A stretch of DNA of 64,000 nucleotides from an uncultured Oscillospiraceae bacterium (GCA_900547385.1 URGQ01000001.1:1-64000); one strand, 5' to 3'. Positions 44,949 through 54,283 are shown, numbered from the stretch's first letter. The notes: a model not told the origin generated them from the sequence alone. Numbers and translations are program-made.

Positions 44949-45734
44949 TTAATCCATTATAGATTTGGCCAGAAGGTAGTTCTGCTGGATACTTTCCAGC
45001 TGGATGCGGGAGGAATAGCCATCCGTTCGCCGGTCTATCTCGCCATTGGCGGCCGGGTGATAATAATGACCTTCGGCCTCTGCCTGTTTGCCTGCTTTTA
45101 TAGCATCCACCAGGATGCTTCGATCCTGCACCCGTTCCTTTTCCGGAATGGGATTCAGGATCAGAAGTCCTCCATTTGCAGTAAAGCGACGAACGGCAGT
45201 TTCATTATTGCAGGAAGAAAGCGGAAGCTCCAAGGCCACCGGCTCCCCACAAAAGAGGTACCCAGTACAGGGCTCCCCGGCTGTGTGGACACCGTGCCGC
45301 CGCAGCCAATCCAGTGTAGCCGGACGATCCAGCATATCCTTTGGCGAGGTGGAGATGAGTGCCACAGGAATATTCATCAAGGCGGGCAGATCCGGACAAA
45401 GCTCCTCCCCACGCAGATCGCCAATACCGCCCATACCACAGGTGATCGCTACCGGAATATCCAGCTTACGGCACGCAGCCATAGTACCGCTTGCGGTCAA
45501 AGCACCGCTGGCACCGGTTTGCAGGGCCTTCTCCAGGTGATCACAATCAATACGGATGAGTTCTTCGGACCGTTCCCGGAAAGGCAAGTACTCCCCGATG
45601 GGGCCAAGCTTCAGCTCGCCCCTATCTACCCAAGCTAATATGGCATCGGGACAATGCCAACTTTGGGCCAGTTCTTCATTGGTGATGGAGCGCAGACCGT
45701 GGGTCAAAAGAGCTGTTTCTACCAGGCAATTCAT
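44949..45734 (-). CDS. Pseudouridine-5'-phosphate glycosidase family protein (PsuG-like)
   Basis: A 261-residue member of the PsuG/IndA family, which splits pseudouridine 5'-phosphate to uracil and ribose 5-phosphate. Seen are VETALLTHGL (Glu and His of the active site), GTMAACRKLDIPVAITCGMGGIGD, and SPKDMLDRPATLDWL (the catalytic Lys region). It is about 45 residues shorter than E. coli PsuG and diverges near the C-terminus. Start at 45734 follows AGGAGATGAGAAC. It lies downstream of a ribose-type ABC transporter; no psuK kinase is present. Confidence 0.75.
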   Translation of the reverse strand: MNCLVETALLTHGLRSITNEELAQSWHCPDAILAWVDRGELKLGPIGEYLPFRERSEELIRIDCDHLEKALQTGASGALTASGTMAACRKLDIPVAITCGMGGIGDLRGEELCPDLPALMNIPVALISTSPKDMLDRPATLDWLRRHGVHTAGEPCTGYLFCGEPVALELPLSSCNNETAVRRFTANGGLLILNPIPEKERVQDRSILVDAIKAGKQAEAEGHYYHPAANGEIDRRTDGYSSRIQLESIQQNYLLAKSIMD

Positions 45735-45922
45735 GTTCTCATCTCCTGTATCAATAGAATGAAAATCCTGCATGGAGCCAAACATTACAGCAGAGAATAA
45801 CGGCAAGGCACTTCGACACCGCCAGCGTTGATTTTCTCCGCCGTAAAGCGGTACTGCCCACCCCTCCATAGCAGAGGAGCAGGCAGCCCCATAGGGCAAT
45901 TCACCCTGTTATTTTATACCGC

Positions 45923-46990
45923 TTATGCCCAGTTGTCCAGCTCAGCCACATTCTCCTTGGTAACCAGGGTCAGGGGCAAATAGATGGGCTCGGCATACTC
46001 CTTGCCCTGCGCGATAGCGACAGCGAGCTTCAGAGCGGCTTCGGTGTACTTTACGCTGGAATAGGACATAGTACCGGTCATGGTGCCGGCCTTTAGGGCC
46101 TCGCGGGCATCGGCGGTAAAGTCTACACCGTAAACCAGCACATCGGTACGGCCTTCGGCGGCCAGGGCTTCCACAGCGGCCAGGGCCATTACATCATTGC
46201 AAGCAAAGATGCCCTTCAGATCGGGATGGGCGGTGAGGATATCCTTGGTAGTATCATAGGCCTTGGTAGCATCCCAATCGCAGGGAATGGAGGCAACCAG
46301 TTCGATATTCTCGGTAGCTTCAAACACTGCGGTAGCACCTGCAGTGCGTCCCTCGGACTGGCCTGCACCGGCAAGACCCTGCAGAATGGCAACTTCGCCG
46401 CCCTCCGGCAGACGGGAGATCATATCATTGGCAACGATCTTACCTTGATCGCTGAACTGAACGGTAATCTTGCCATCCAGGTGACCGCCGGCCTCTGCAA
46501 GAGCAGCGGTATCCACGCCAGGACCCAGATTGATGACTTTAATACCCTTCTCATTGCACTTTACAATGCCGGGGATCAGATTGGTGCCATCAATGGGAGA
46601 AACAATGATAACATCATAATCCATATCGGCCATGGTCATCAAAACATCCAGCTGACTCTGAGTATCACCCTCGGTGGTGCCGGTCTGAACATCGATCTGA
46701 ACGCCAAGCTTCTCAGCAGCGGCTTCGTAGCAAACCTTCATATTGGCCCAGAACTGATTGGTGAGGGAGATGATGACAGCACCAATCTTCTCGCCATTGG
46801 GGGCAGGGGTCTCACCTAGCTGCTCCGCCATTGAGGCATCAAATGCAGCGTAGAGCTCATCAACCACCGCGGTATCCACCGTGGGTTCGGGAGTGGGATC
46901 AGGCTCCGGAGTAGGCTGAGGGTCATTGCCGCAGGCCACCATGGCCAGCAGCATCATGGCTGCCAAAAGCAGCGCAACGAACTTCTTCAT
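45923..46990 (-). CDS. Ribose-type ABC transporter substrate-binding lipoprotein
   Basis: A 355-residue RbsB-like protein. The signal peptide ends in a lipobox (LLAMVAC), then a Pro/Asp/Glu-rich linker (25-40) and the type I binding fold: VIISLTNQFWANMKVCYEAAAEKLG, VSPIDGTNLIPGI, and IFACNDVMALAAVEAL. It captures a sugar or nucleoside outside the membrane. The ligand is unknown, but the adjacent psuG-like gene points to a C-nucleoside such as pseudouridine. Confidence 0.88.
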   Translation of the reverse strand: MKKFVALLLAAMMLLAMVACGNDPQPTPEPDPTPEPTVDTAVVDELYAAFDASMAEQLGETPAPNGEKIGAVIISLTNQFWANMKVCYEAAAEKLGVQIDVQTGTTEGDTQSQLDVLMTMADMDYDVIIVSPIDGTNLIPGIVKCNEKGIKVINLGPGVDTAALAEAGGHLDGKITVQFSDQGKIVANDMISRLPEGGEVAILQGLAGAGQSEGRTAGATAVFEATENIELVASIPCDWDATKAYDTTKDILTAHPDLKGIFACNDVMALAAVEALAAEGRTDVLVYGVDFTADAREALKAGTMTGTMSYSSVKYTEAALKLAVAIAQGKEYAEPIYLPLTLVTKENVAELDNWA

Positions 46991-47051
46991 TTTTCTTTTT
47001 CCTCCATTTTGTTTTATTTATCTACAAGGGGATTGCCCCTTATAAAACAGC

Positions 47052-47999
47052 TTAATGCAGCCTGCGGCGGCGTTCTCTTATTTCCGCCGTGACAACCGCG
47101 CACAGCAGAATGGCGCCGGTGATGAACTGCTGATAGTAGGACGATACGCTCATCAATGTAAGTCCATTGCGGATGGTCCCCAGCAGCAACACCGCAACCG
47201 CCGTACCGGCCAGGGCAGCACTGCCGCCGTGAAGCGGCGTTCCGCCTAGAATGACCGCTGTGATGGCATCCATCTCCATATTAAGGCCAGCATTGGGCTC
47301 GGCGGAATTAAGACGGGCAGAGATAATGATTCCGGCCAGGGCAGCCAGGAAGCCCATCACAGCAAAGGTACTAATCCGCCAGGCGCCGGTGCGCACCCCA
47401 CAGCGCCGCAGCGCCACTGGGTTGCCACCCAGCGTGGTAATGTAGTGACCCCAGCGCATCTTATAAAGGAGCGGGATGGAAAGGAACAGCACCAGTAGGG
47501 CCATGTATACGCCACTTTCCACCTGGAAGATATCCCCGCCGCCAAAAGCGCGGTAGGCAGCGGGCAGCTTACTGACCGGGGTGCCGCGGGTAACGATGAG
47601 GGCCAAGCCCCGGTACAAAAACGAAGTGCCCAGTGTGATGATAAACGCATTGATACCGGTAAAATGGATAAGCGCGCCATTTATAAGTCCCATAAGAATC
47701 CCAGAAAGCAAACCGACGAGGATAGCCAGCCAAACCGGGATATTCTGCTTCATACAGAGGGCTGTAAAGATAGCGGATAGAGACAGAATGGAACCAACCG
47801 AAAGATCGATACCGCCGGAAGCGATAACGAAGGTCATGCCGATGGCAAGCAATAGCTTAAAGGAATTGGCCTCCAGAATATTGATAAGATTCCTGCCGGT
47901 AAAGAAGATGCCGGTGCGCAGGCTGAGGAACAATCCCAGCAACAGGCAGAAGCCAATAAGCATCCATAGGGTAGCGTGGCGGCGGAAAAATCGCTTCAT
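47052..47999 (-). CDS. Ribose-type ABC transporter permease
   Basis: A 315-residue RbsC-like permease with eight to ten helices. The block ASGGIDLSVGSILSLSA and ILGGTPLHGGSAALAGT are hallmarks of this permease family. It overlaps the ATPase gene by four bases (ATGA), and the binding-protein gene follows after about 60 bases. Confidence 0.92.
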   Translation of the reverse strand: MKRFFRRHATLWMLIGFCLLLGLFLSLRTGIFFTGRNLINILEANSFKLLLAIGMTFVIASGGIDLSVGSILSLSAIFTALCMKQNIPVWLAILVGLLSGILMGLINGALIHFTGINAFIITLGTSFLYRGLALIVTRGTPVSKLPAAYRAFGGGDIFQVESGVYMALLVLFLSIPLLYKMRWGHYITTLGGNPVALRRCGVRTGAWRISTFAVMGFLAALAGIIISARLNSAEPNAGLNMEMDAITAVILGGTPLHGGSAALAGTAVAVLLLGTIRNGLTLMSVSSYYQQFITGAILLCAVVTAEIRERRRRLH

Positions 48000-48739
48000 T
48001 CGGCCACCCCCTGTTCTCGCTCCAGGATAAGATGGTGCAGTTCCTCCGGAGAGGAATTCTTCGCCATAATATCGGCAATACAGCGACCGGCTCGCATAAC
48101 AAAAATACGGTCCGCGACATCAAATACCTGGTAGATATCGTGGCTGACAATAAGGAGGGTATGGTCCTCCTGCCGCAGGCGGCGCAGCAGCTGCATGGTC
48201 TGGTGGGATTCTCGGATGCCCATAGCAGCGGTGGGTTCATCCAGTAGAAGCAGACGGCCGGGCTGCAGCATGGCACGGGCAATGGCAATACCCTGGCGTT
48301 GGCCGCCGGAAAGCACTCGGACCGGCTGGGTGAGGTCTGGGATCGTGATCTCCAGGCGCTTCAGCAGTTCGGCGGCTTCCCGCTCCATACGGCAGCGGTC
48401 CAGGAAAGGGCCGTGCATCCGTTCGTGGCCAAGAAAGATATTCTCATAACTATTTTTCCAATCGTCCAGGGAAAGGTCTTGATAGACGGTGCGAATGCCC
48501 ATCTGCAAGGCCTGTGCAATGGTGAGGTGAGTGTGCTCCCTGCCCTCCACCGTGATGGTGCCTGCATCCGGTGCGAGATTGCCGGAAAGGAGCTTGATAA
48601 GGGTGGATTTGCCGGAGCCATTATCCCCGACGATAGCGGTGACGAGGCCCTGCTGCACGGAAAGGGAAACATCACATAGGGCAGAGATGGGGCCGAATGA
48701 TTTGCTTATTCCGTTTACAGATATAATATCGTTCACCAC
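47996..48739 (-). CDS. Ribose-type ABC transporter ATP-binding protein, single domain
   Basis: A 247-residue ATPase most like one half of RbsA. Walker A is GDNGSGKST, signature LSGGQRQ, and Walker B LLLLDEPTAAMG. RbsA-type subunits usually carry two fused domains; this one has one, so it must act as a homodimer, as seen in the FrcA-type subgroup. GTG start after AGGAGGTGCGGCA. It is the first gene of the transporter-psuG group. Confidence 0.9.
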   Translation of the reverse strand: MVNDIISVNGISKSFGPISALCDVSLSVQQGLVTAIVGDNGSGKSTLIKLLSGNLAPDAGTITVEGREHTHLTIAQALQMGIRTVYQDLSLDDWKNSYENIFLGHERMHGPFLDRCRMEREAAELLKRLEITIPDLTQPVRVLSGGQRQGIAIARAMLQPGRLLLLDEPTAAMGIRESHQTMQLLRRLRQEDHTLLIVSHDIYQVFDVADRIFVMRAGRCIADIMAKNSSPEELHHLILEREQGVAE

Positions 48740-48777
48740 TGCCGCACCTCCTGCCTCAAAAAATCGAAATTAGATAT

Positions 48778-48806
48778 ATCGTAGCATTATAATCGTTATG
48801 CGTCAA
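48778..48806 (-). promoter_or_regulatory. Possible promoter of the ABC transporter-psuG group
   Basis: Minus-strand TTGACG, 17 bp, TACGAT. A TATAAT inside the spacer could serve as an alternative -10. Confidence 0.4.
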
Positions 48807-48917
48807 GAAGATAAACGAATCTTTCGCACATAGTGACCGTCGTTCCGTTATGCCGAATCTCAAGTCAAAAACGCGTAAAGGAAAGGCCACGGCATTTGCC
48901 GCAGCCCAGTCTTGTTA

Positions 48918-50669
48918 TTATTCCGCTGTGAGAGCATATTTTTGACGGTAGGAACTATATTCGCGGTCGAAAATCTCCCCGCTGCCGCGGATGCTTTGCA
49001 AAACCTCGTGACGATGGAGGTTATGGTCAGCACCCTCTATCATACAGCAGGCAATATTGGAGCAATGGTCGCTGACGCGTTCGAGATTGGTGAGGAGATC
49101 CGACCAGATAAAGCCGGCTTCAATGCCGCAGCTGCCCTGCTGCATCCGCCGGATATGGCGAGTACGCATTTCCTCCTTGAGATCATCAATAACCTGCTCC
49201 AGCGGCTCCACCTGGCGGGCAGCCTGCACATCGCCTGATACAAAGGAATCATAAGCCAGAGCGGTAACTTCACGAACAGCGCCTGCCATGGTGGCATATT
49301 CCTGCAGAGCAGTTGCAGAAAAAGCGATACCTTTTTGCTGCATTTCCTCTGCCGATTCTAAAATGTTTACACTGTGGTCGGCAATGCGTTCAAAATCGCC
49401 AATGATCCGCAGATATTCTGCTGCAAGGGCACTGTCGCTCTCCCCTATCTTGCGGGCGCTGAGTTTGACCAGGTAACTGCCGATGATATCCTCGTAATGG
49501 TCAGTCTTGGCTTCATCCTCACGGATATGTTCGGCGGATTTTTGATTATAGGCGGTGATGGCGTTCAAGCTTTCCCGCAGCGATTCCATCGAATAGCTGG
49601 CCATATCGGCAATGAGCGTACGGCAGCGCTCCAGTGCAAGAGCCGGAGTAGCCAGCAGGCGCTCGTCCAGTTCGGCCTCCCGCTGGGGCTGTTTGCCTTC
49701 CGGTACCAACCGAAGAACCAGTTTTTCCAACAGACCGCCCATTGGCAAGAGGACTGCAGTGCAAAGAATATTAAATATGGAATGGGCTACTGCGATGCCC
49801 CACTCGCTAGCAGCCTGCCCCAGCAAAGCCGGAGCTGCCACGGCACGAACGACATAAAAAAAGACGATACCAACCGTTGCACCGATGACATTGAAGTTGA
49901 GGTGGACCAGTGCTGCCCGGCGGGCATTTTTATTGGTGCCAATGGAAGAAAGCAGCGCTGTAACACAGGTGCCGATATTCTGTCCCATAATGATAGGGAT
50001 AGCGGCACCATAGGTGACCTGCCCCGTGCTGGCCAGCGCCTGAAGGATACCCACCGATGCCGAGCTGGACTGGATAATGCCAGTGAGCACCGCGCCGACC
50101 AAAACACCCAAAATAGGATTGGAAAACATGAGGAAAATTTCACGGAACTGCGGAACATTTCTTAGGCTGGAAACCGCAGAGGACATGGCCTCCATGCCAA
50201 ACATGAGCGTGGCAAAGCCCAGGAGAATCATTCCGGTATCTTTCTTTTTATCTGCCTTGCAGAACATATACAAAATGATACCGACGAGCGCCAATATTGG
50301 CGTAAAGGTGGAGGGCTTAAACATTTGCACAAAAAGGCTGCTTCCCTCGATACCGGAGAGGCTGAGGATCCAGGCCGTAACGGTGGTACCGATATTGGCG
50401 CCCATGATAACACCGATGGACTGGCGCAGCGTCATCAAACCGGAATTGACGAAACCGACAACCATAACCGTAGTGGCCGAGGAGCTTTGAATAACGGCGG
50501 TAACACCAAGGCCGGCCAGCAGACCCATCAAGCGGTTTTGGGTCATCTTTTCCAGCAACGAGCGCAGGCCACTGCCCGCCCGGCGCTCCAGGGCCTGGCC
50601 CATCAGATTCATGCCGAAGAGGAACAGACAAAGACCGCCAATGAGGTTCAATGCATTAAAAATAGTCAT
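48918..50669 (-). CDS. Na+/phosphate cotransporter with PhoU-like domain (NptA/YjbB type)
   Basis: A 583-residue protein. The N-terminal half is a Na/Pi cotransporter domain with the duplicated QSSSATT and QSSSAS motifs and about eight to nine helices. The C-terminal 230 residues are a PhoU-like helical domain (RIIGDFERIADHSVNI and LTNLERVSDHCSNIA). It moves phosphate with sodium. Three TTTACA-type repeats lie 80-107 bases upstream of its start, so it is a likely Pho regulon member. Confidence 0.92.
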   Translation of the reverse strand: MTIFNALNLIGGLCLFLFGMNLMGQALERRAGSGLRSLLEKMTQNRLMGLLAGLGVTAVIQSSSATTVMVVGFVNSGLMTLRQSIGVIMGANIGTTVTAWILSLSGIEGSSLFVQMFKPSTFTPILALVGIILYMFCKADKKKDTGMILLGFATLMFGMEAMSSAVSSLRNVPQFREIFLMFSNPILGVLVGAVLTGIIQSSSASVGILQALASTGQVTYGAAIPIIMGQNIGTCVTALLSSIGTNKNARRAALVHLNFNVIGATVGIVFFYVVRAVAAPALLGQAASEWGIAVAHSIFNILCTAVLLPMGGLLEKLVLRLVPEGKQPQREAELDERLLATPALALERCRTLIADMASYSMESLRESLNAITAYNQKSAEHIREDEAKTDHYEDIIGSYLVKLSARKIGESDSALAAEYLRIIGDFERIADHSVNILESAEEMQQKGIAFSATALQEYATMAGAVREVTALAYDSFVSGDVQAARQVEPLEQVIDDLKEEMRTRHIRRMQQGSCGIEAGFIWSDLLTNLERVSDHCSNIACCMIEGADHNLHRHEVLQSIRGSGEIFDREYSSYRQKYALTAE

Positions 50670-50748
50670 TATATTATTCCTTTCCCTTACTCTCCTTTTT
50701 AACTAAGATAAGAATAATAAAGAAAGGTCAAAACCATTATCAAGACTT

Positions 50749-50776
50749 TGTAAAATCCATGTAAAGTATCGGTAAA
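50749..50776 (-). promoter_or_regulatory. Pho box upstream of the Na/Pi cotransporter
   Basis: Minus strand reads TTTACC-N5-TTTACA-N5-TTTACA, exactly 11 bases apart. Directly downstream lies TTGATA-N17-TTATTA, a plausible promoter. The layout matches PhoP/PhoB binding sites in Firmicutes. Confidence 0.65.
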
Positions 50777-50806
50777 AGTAAAGAGCCGCACTATGGCGGC
50801 TCTTTT
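50777..50806 (-). terminator. Terminator of phoB-phoR-HD operon
   Basis: Minus-strand AAGAGCCGC / GCGGCTCTT stem followed by TACTTTTACC. Its T-rich tail runs into the Pho box. Confidence 0.7.
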
Positions 50807-50822
50807 GGGGGCAAATATCTAG

Positions 50823-51479
50823 TCACATGAGCTGTTGCTCATTGATCATGAGCTTAAACTGGAGGCCAAGCGTTTCGGCGGCCTTGCGGCACAGTAACAT
50901 GCGCTGCATGAAGATCTCGAAGTAATCCATGACCGAACTAAAATGGGTATCGACCGCCAGTTTAAGCTTGATAAGTGTGTGTGCCTCATTGATCTTCAGC
51001 TCTGCCTTTGTGACCGAGTAATTGACGCGATCGTGAATATCAAAGGTAGAGGGATCGGTATTATGCACACGGTTTCGGCGCACATCGCTCTTATCGGCCA
51101 GGATGAGGGCCGCCGCTACCGGACTGACCGGCACGCCGGTGCCTTCATCATGGTTACCGATGGCGGAAACGATAACGGCAATCTCCTCCGGCTCAAACTT
51201 GAGGTGATCCAAAATACGGAACGCCATAATAGCACCGCTTTGGCTATGATCAACCCGGTTGATAAGATTGCCGATATCATGCAGATAACCGGCAATCTTG
51301 GCCAGTTCCACAGTGCGTTCCGGATAGCCAAGTGTTTGCAGAATATAACCTGCTTTTTCGGCCACCAGTGTCACATGGGCAAAGCTATGCTCGGTAAAGC
51401 CCAGTGTGGCCAGGGCAGCATCCGCCTGGCGGATGTAGGTATTGACGGCTTCATTCTGGCGGATCTCTTCGTAGGTCAA
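50823..51479 (-). CDS. HD-domain phosphohydrolase
   Basis: A 218-residue HD protein with H...HD...D pattern: SFAHVTLVAEKAG, GYLHDIGNL, GNHDEG and ILADKSDVRR. It probably hydrolyses a nucleotide or nucleotide-derived second messenger. It starts with TTG 15 bases after the phoR stop, with only a weak AAAGAAG site, so it should be translated poorly or by coupling. Its place at the end of a PhoBR operon is notable; no ppGpp synthetase domain is attached. Confidence 0.8.
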   Translation of the reverse strand: MTYEEIRQNEAVNTYIRQADAALATLGFTEHSFAHVTLVAEKAGYILQTLGYPERTVELAKIAGYLHDIGNLINRVDHSQSGAIMAFRILDHLKFEPEEIAVIVSAIGNHDEGTGVPVSPVAAALILADKSDVRRNRVHNTDPSTFDIHDRVNYSVTKAELKINEAHTLIKLKLAVDTHFSSVMDYFEIFMQRMLLCRKAAETLGLQFKLMINEQQLM

Positions 51480-51494
51480 ACGATCACACTTCTT

Positions 51495-52841
51495 TCATTT
51501 CTTTTTGGGGAATATTACAGTAAAGGTGCTTCCCTTGCCGGGCGTGCTATCCACAACGATTGCAGCATGATGGATGAGCGCGGCATGCTTGACGATGGAG
51601 AGTCCCAGTCCGGTACCGCCTACTTCCTTGGAGCGGCTTTTATCTACCCGGTAAAAACGCTCAAAGATGCGGTCGCGACTTTCCTCCGGGATGCCGATAC
51701 CTGTATCGGAAACAATAACACGGTCATCATCGGGGTAGCTCATCACCTGAACCTTGACACTGCCGCCGGGATGATTGTACTTGATGGCGTTATCGCAGAG
51801 ATTAAAGATCATACTGTAAAGCACCGGCGGGATACCATCCACGAAGGCAGATTCTCCCCGTAAAGTAAGATCCACATGGGCTTCTGCCGCCGCAGCTTGA
51901 ATACTGTCAACGGCATTTTCCGCAATACGGTAAAGATCTACCTGTTGGCGCTGCATTCCGGCCGCGCCGCCATCCAGCTTGGTAAGGTTGATGATATCCT
52001 CCACCAAAGCGGTCAATCGCAGGGACTCCTGCCGGATCTTATGGGCAAAGGGCTTGATATCCTGTTGCTGCACCATACCGTTTTCCATCAGTTCAGCATA
52101 GCCGGAAATTGCATGCAGCGGGGTCTTGAGCTCGTGGGAAACATTCGCGGTGAACTCCTGACGGATCTGCGAGCTTTTTTCCAGCTTATCCTGATCTTGA
52201 CGGATCTGTGCCTGCTGGAGCGCCATACGCCGCAGCAGAGGCTCAATTTCGGCGTATTCCTCCCGGCCCACATACTGGCTGGGTTCATCAAGATTCAAGG
52301 AGTTGATAGGCTCCACAATAGTACGGGAAAGACGGGACGCCAGTAGGAAAGACAGCACCAGTGCCAGCAGTAGGATAACGCAGATGGGCTGAGCAAACCC
52401 GACCAACAGCACCCATACCGAATGCTGTGCCGCAGATAGACGAATAATGGTGTCATCTGGTAGAAGACGGGCGTAGTACAAATTACGACTGGCCAGCGTA
52501 TCGGAATATCGAGAACTTTCGCCGGTACCATTTTGCAGTGCCTGCTGAACCTCCTCACGCATCAGGTGATTTTCCATACTGCTGGCGTCACTTTGGTTAT
52601 CGTAGAGGACGGTACCATCAGCATCGATCCATGTAATGCGGTAGTCTTCTGCAGTAAGTCCGTCAAAGAATTCTTTTCCATCAAGGGTGACACCTTGTGC
52701 TACGACCTCGGCTCCCATACGAAGCTGCTTTTGCTGGACACCGGTAAAATAGCTATACAGCACACCCATAATAAGTACCAGAGAGAGAACAAGTACTATA
52801 AGGGCTGCCAGCCAGATGGAACGAAAGATTTTTTTACTCAT
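51495..52841 (-). CDS. phoR: PhoR-type sensor histidine kinase
   Basis: A 448-residue membrane kinase: helix 1 (about 7-28), a roughly 130-residue extracytoplasmic sensor, helix 2 (around 170), a linker, H-box ANVSHELKTPLHAISG, N-box FNLCDNAIKYN, DTGIGIP, and GTGLGLSIVKH. Start at 52841 follows GGAGG and overlaps the end of phoB by eight bases. By neighbours and type it senses phosphate limitation, probably through PhoU/Pst. Confidence 0.9.
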   Translation of the reverse strand: MSKKIFRSIWLAALIVLVLSLVLIMGVLYSYFTGVQQKQLRMGAEVVAQGVTLDGKEFFDGLTAEDYRITWIDADGTVLYDNQSDASSMENHLMREEVQQALQNGTGESSRYSDTLASRNLYYARLLPDDTIIRLSAAQHSVWVLLVGFAQPICVILLLALVLSFLLASRLSRTIVEPINSLNLDEPSQYVGREEYAEIEPLLRRMALQQAQIRQDQDKLEKSSQIRQEFTANVSHELKTPLHAISGYAELMENGMVQQQDIKPFAHKIRQESLRLTALVEDIINLTKLDGGAAGMQRQQVDLYRIAENAVDSIQAAAAEAHVDLTLRGESAFVDGIPPVLYSMIFNLCDNAIKYNHPGGSVKVQVMSYPDDDRVIVSDTGIGIPEESRDRIFERFYRVDKSRSKEVGGTGLGLSIVKHAALIHHAAIVVDSTPGKGSTFTVIFPKKK

Positions 52842-53511
52842 GGGCGGCCTCCAGCTTATAACCAACACCACGCACCGTTTGCAGGATATCCCCTGCTGCG
52901 CCCAGCTTGGTACGCAGGGTACCAATGTGGACATCGACCGTGCGGGTCTCGCCGTAATAATCGGTGCCCCAAACGGCGGAAAGCAGACGGTCGCGGCTGA
53001 ACACCTGACCAGGGTTTTCCAAAAGCAGCCGCAGCAGATCGTACTCCTTGAGCGTGAGGGTAACCGGCGTACCGTTTACCTCTACCACATGGCGGCCTTC
53101 ATCCATGAGAATGCTGCCCTGCCGCAAAACGGCTGGAGCGGACTTGGGGCCGGCTCGGCGCAGCACTGCCCGAATGCGGGAGACCATTTCCATCATACCA
53201 AACGGTTTGGTGAGATAATCATCCGCGCCTAGATCCAATCCGATAACACGGTCATATTCCGTACCCTTGGCGGTGGCCATTATGACAGGAATATCAGCGG
53301 TGACGGGTGCCGCCCGCAGCTTTTTCAGGATGGAGATGCCATCCTCGCCGGGCAGCATAATATCCAGTATAACTAGCTCCGGGGTTTCCCGATGCATGGC
53401 CTGCCAAAATTCCTCACCATCAGCGCAGCCAACGGCGGAAAAACCCGCTGCACGCAGGGCATATACCATCAGATCACGAATGCTGCTATCATCTTCTACA
53501 CAATAGATCAT
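52834..53511 (-). CDS. phoB: PhoB/PhoP-type response regulator
   Basis: A 225-residue OmpR-family regulator with receiver (IYCVEDDSSIRD, phospho-Asp in LVILDIMLPGEDG, Lys in LTKPFG) and winged helix (VWGTDYYGETRTVDVHIGTLRTKLG), a form typical of PhoB/PhoP. Start at 53511 follows GGGGGGAAACACC. It is preceded by three TGTAAA repeats, suggesting it controls itself. Likely targets include the nearby Na/Pi gene and pstSCAB. Confidence 0.9.
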   Translation of the reverse strand: MIYCVEDDSSIRDLMVYALRAAGFSAVGCADGEEFWQAMHRETPELVILDIMLPGEDGISILKKLRAAPVTADIPVIMATAKGTEYDRVIGLDLGADDYLTKPFGMMEMVSRIRAVLRRAGPKSAPAVLRQGSILMDEGRHVVEVNGTPVTLTLKEYDLLRLLLENPGQVFSRDRLLSAVWGTDYYGETRTVDVHIGTLRTKLGAAGDILQTVRGVGYKLEAAHE

Positions 53512-53581
53512 GGTGTTTCCCCCTATCCGTTCCATTTTATTGTATCATACTTCCGCAATGTATGGAACAACAACTTTACAA

Positions 53582-53611
53582 TGTAAATTCTGTGTAAAAT
53601 CTCATTGTAAA
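53582..53611 (-). promoter_or_regulatory. Pho box upstream of phoB
   Basis: Three TGTAAA motifs on the plus strand (TTTACA on minus), spaced 11 and 13 bases. They lie just upstream of a possible phoB promoter (TTGTTG-N18-TATGAT). Confidence 0.6.
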
Positions 53612-53731
53612 ATGCCGAAATGAACAGAAACAGTACATTTGCCACGCTTTTGATGCCAGGCCGGTATATTTCTGTTAATTCAGCAAAAACTATCCGCACA
53701 GCAAATAAATGGAGAGGGAGTTTGAATAGAT

Positions 53732-54268
53732 ATGAAAGCTACTGGAATTGTACGGCGCATTGATGATTTGGGCAGAGTAGTTATTCCGAAAGAGATCCGC
53801 AGGACTATGCGCATCCGTGAGGGCGACCCACTGGAGATCTTTGTGAGTAACGAAGGCGAGGTCATTTTTAAGAAGTATTCCCCTATCAGCGAACTGGGCA
53901 GCATTGCAGCACAGTATTGTGAGGTGCTGTATCGCACGGCAGGTTTTCCGGTGCTCATCACCGACCGGGATCATGTGGTGGCGGTCAGCGGCATCAGCCG
54001 GCGGGAGGTGCTGGAGCGCAGGGTATCACCGGGCCTGGAGGATCACATTGAGAACCGCAAAAGCTATATGGCGGGCGATGGGCAGCCCCTGCAGCCCATT
54101 GAAGGCATGGCCTATTACGCACTGGCGCAGTCCCCTATCATCTCCTCCGGGGATGTATGCGGCAGTGTGATGTTCCTGCAAAACAAGGAGAATGACCGTC
54201 CCGGCGAGGCCGAACAGAAGCTTATAGCGGCGGCGGCAAGCTACCTGGGCAAGCAGATGGAGCTATGA
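53732..54268 (+). CDS. spoVT: Stage V sporulation protein T
   Basis: A 178-residue AbrB-type regulator acting in the forespore under sigma-G. The N-terminal swapped-hairpin domain MKATGIVRRIDDLGRVVIPKEIRR is followed by a GAF-like domain (residues 60-178). GGAGAGGGA precedes the ATG. I could not pick out a convincing sigma-G promoter in the 195 bases upstream. Its gene ends at a 13-bp-stem terminator. Confidence 0.95.
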   Translation: MKATGIVRRIDDLGRVVIPKEIRRTMRIREGDPLEIFVSNEGEVIFKKYSPISELGSIAAQYCEVLYRTAGFPVLITDRDHVVAVSGISRREVLERRVSPGLEDHIENRKSYMAGDGQPLQPIEGMAYYALAQSPIISSGDVCGSVMFLQNKENDRPGEAEQKLIAAAASYLGKQMEL

Positions 54269-54283
54269 GCAGAATAGAAGAAA

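Noticed and set aside
53536..53731. Sigma-G promoter for spoVT
   Set aside because: Only loose matches to the sigma-G -35 and -10 were found, and none had proper spacing.
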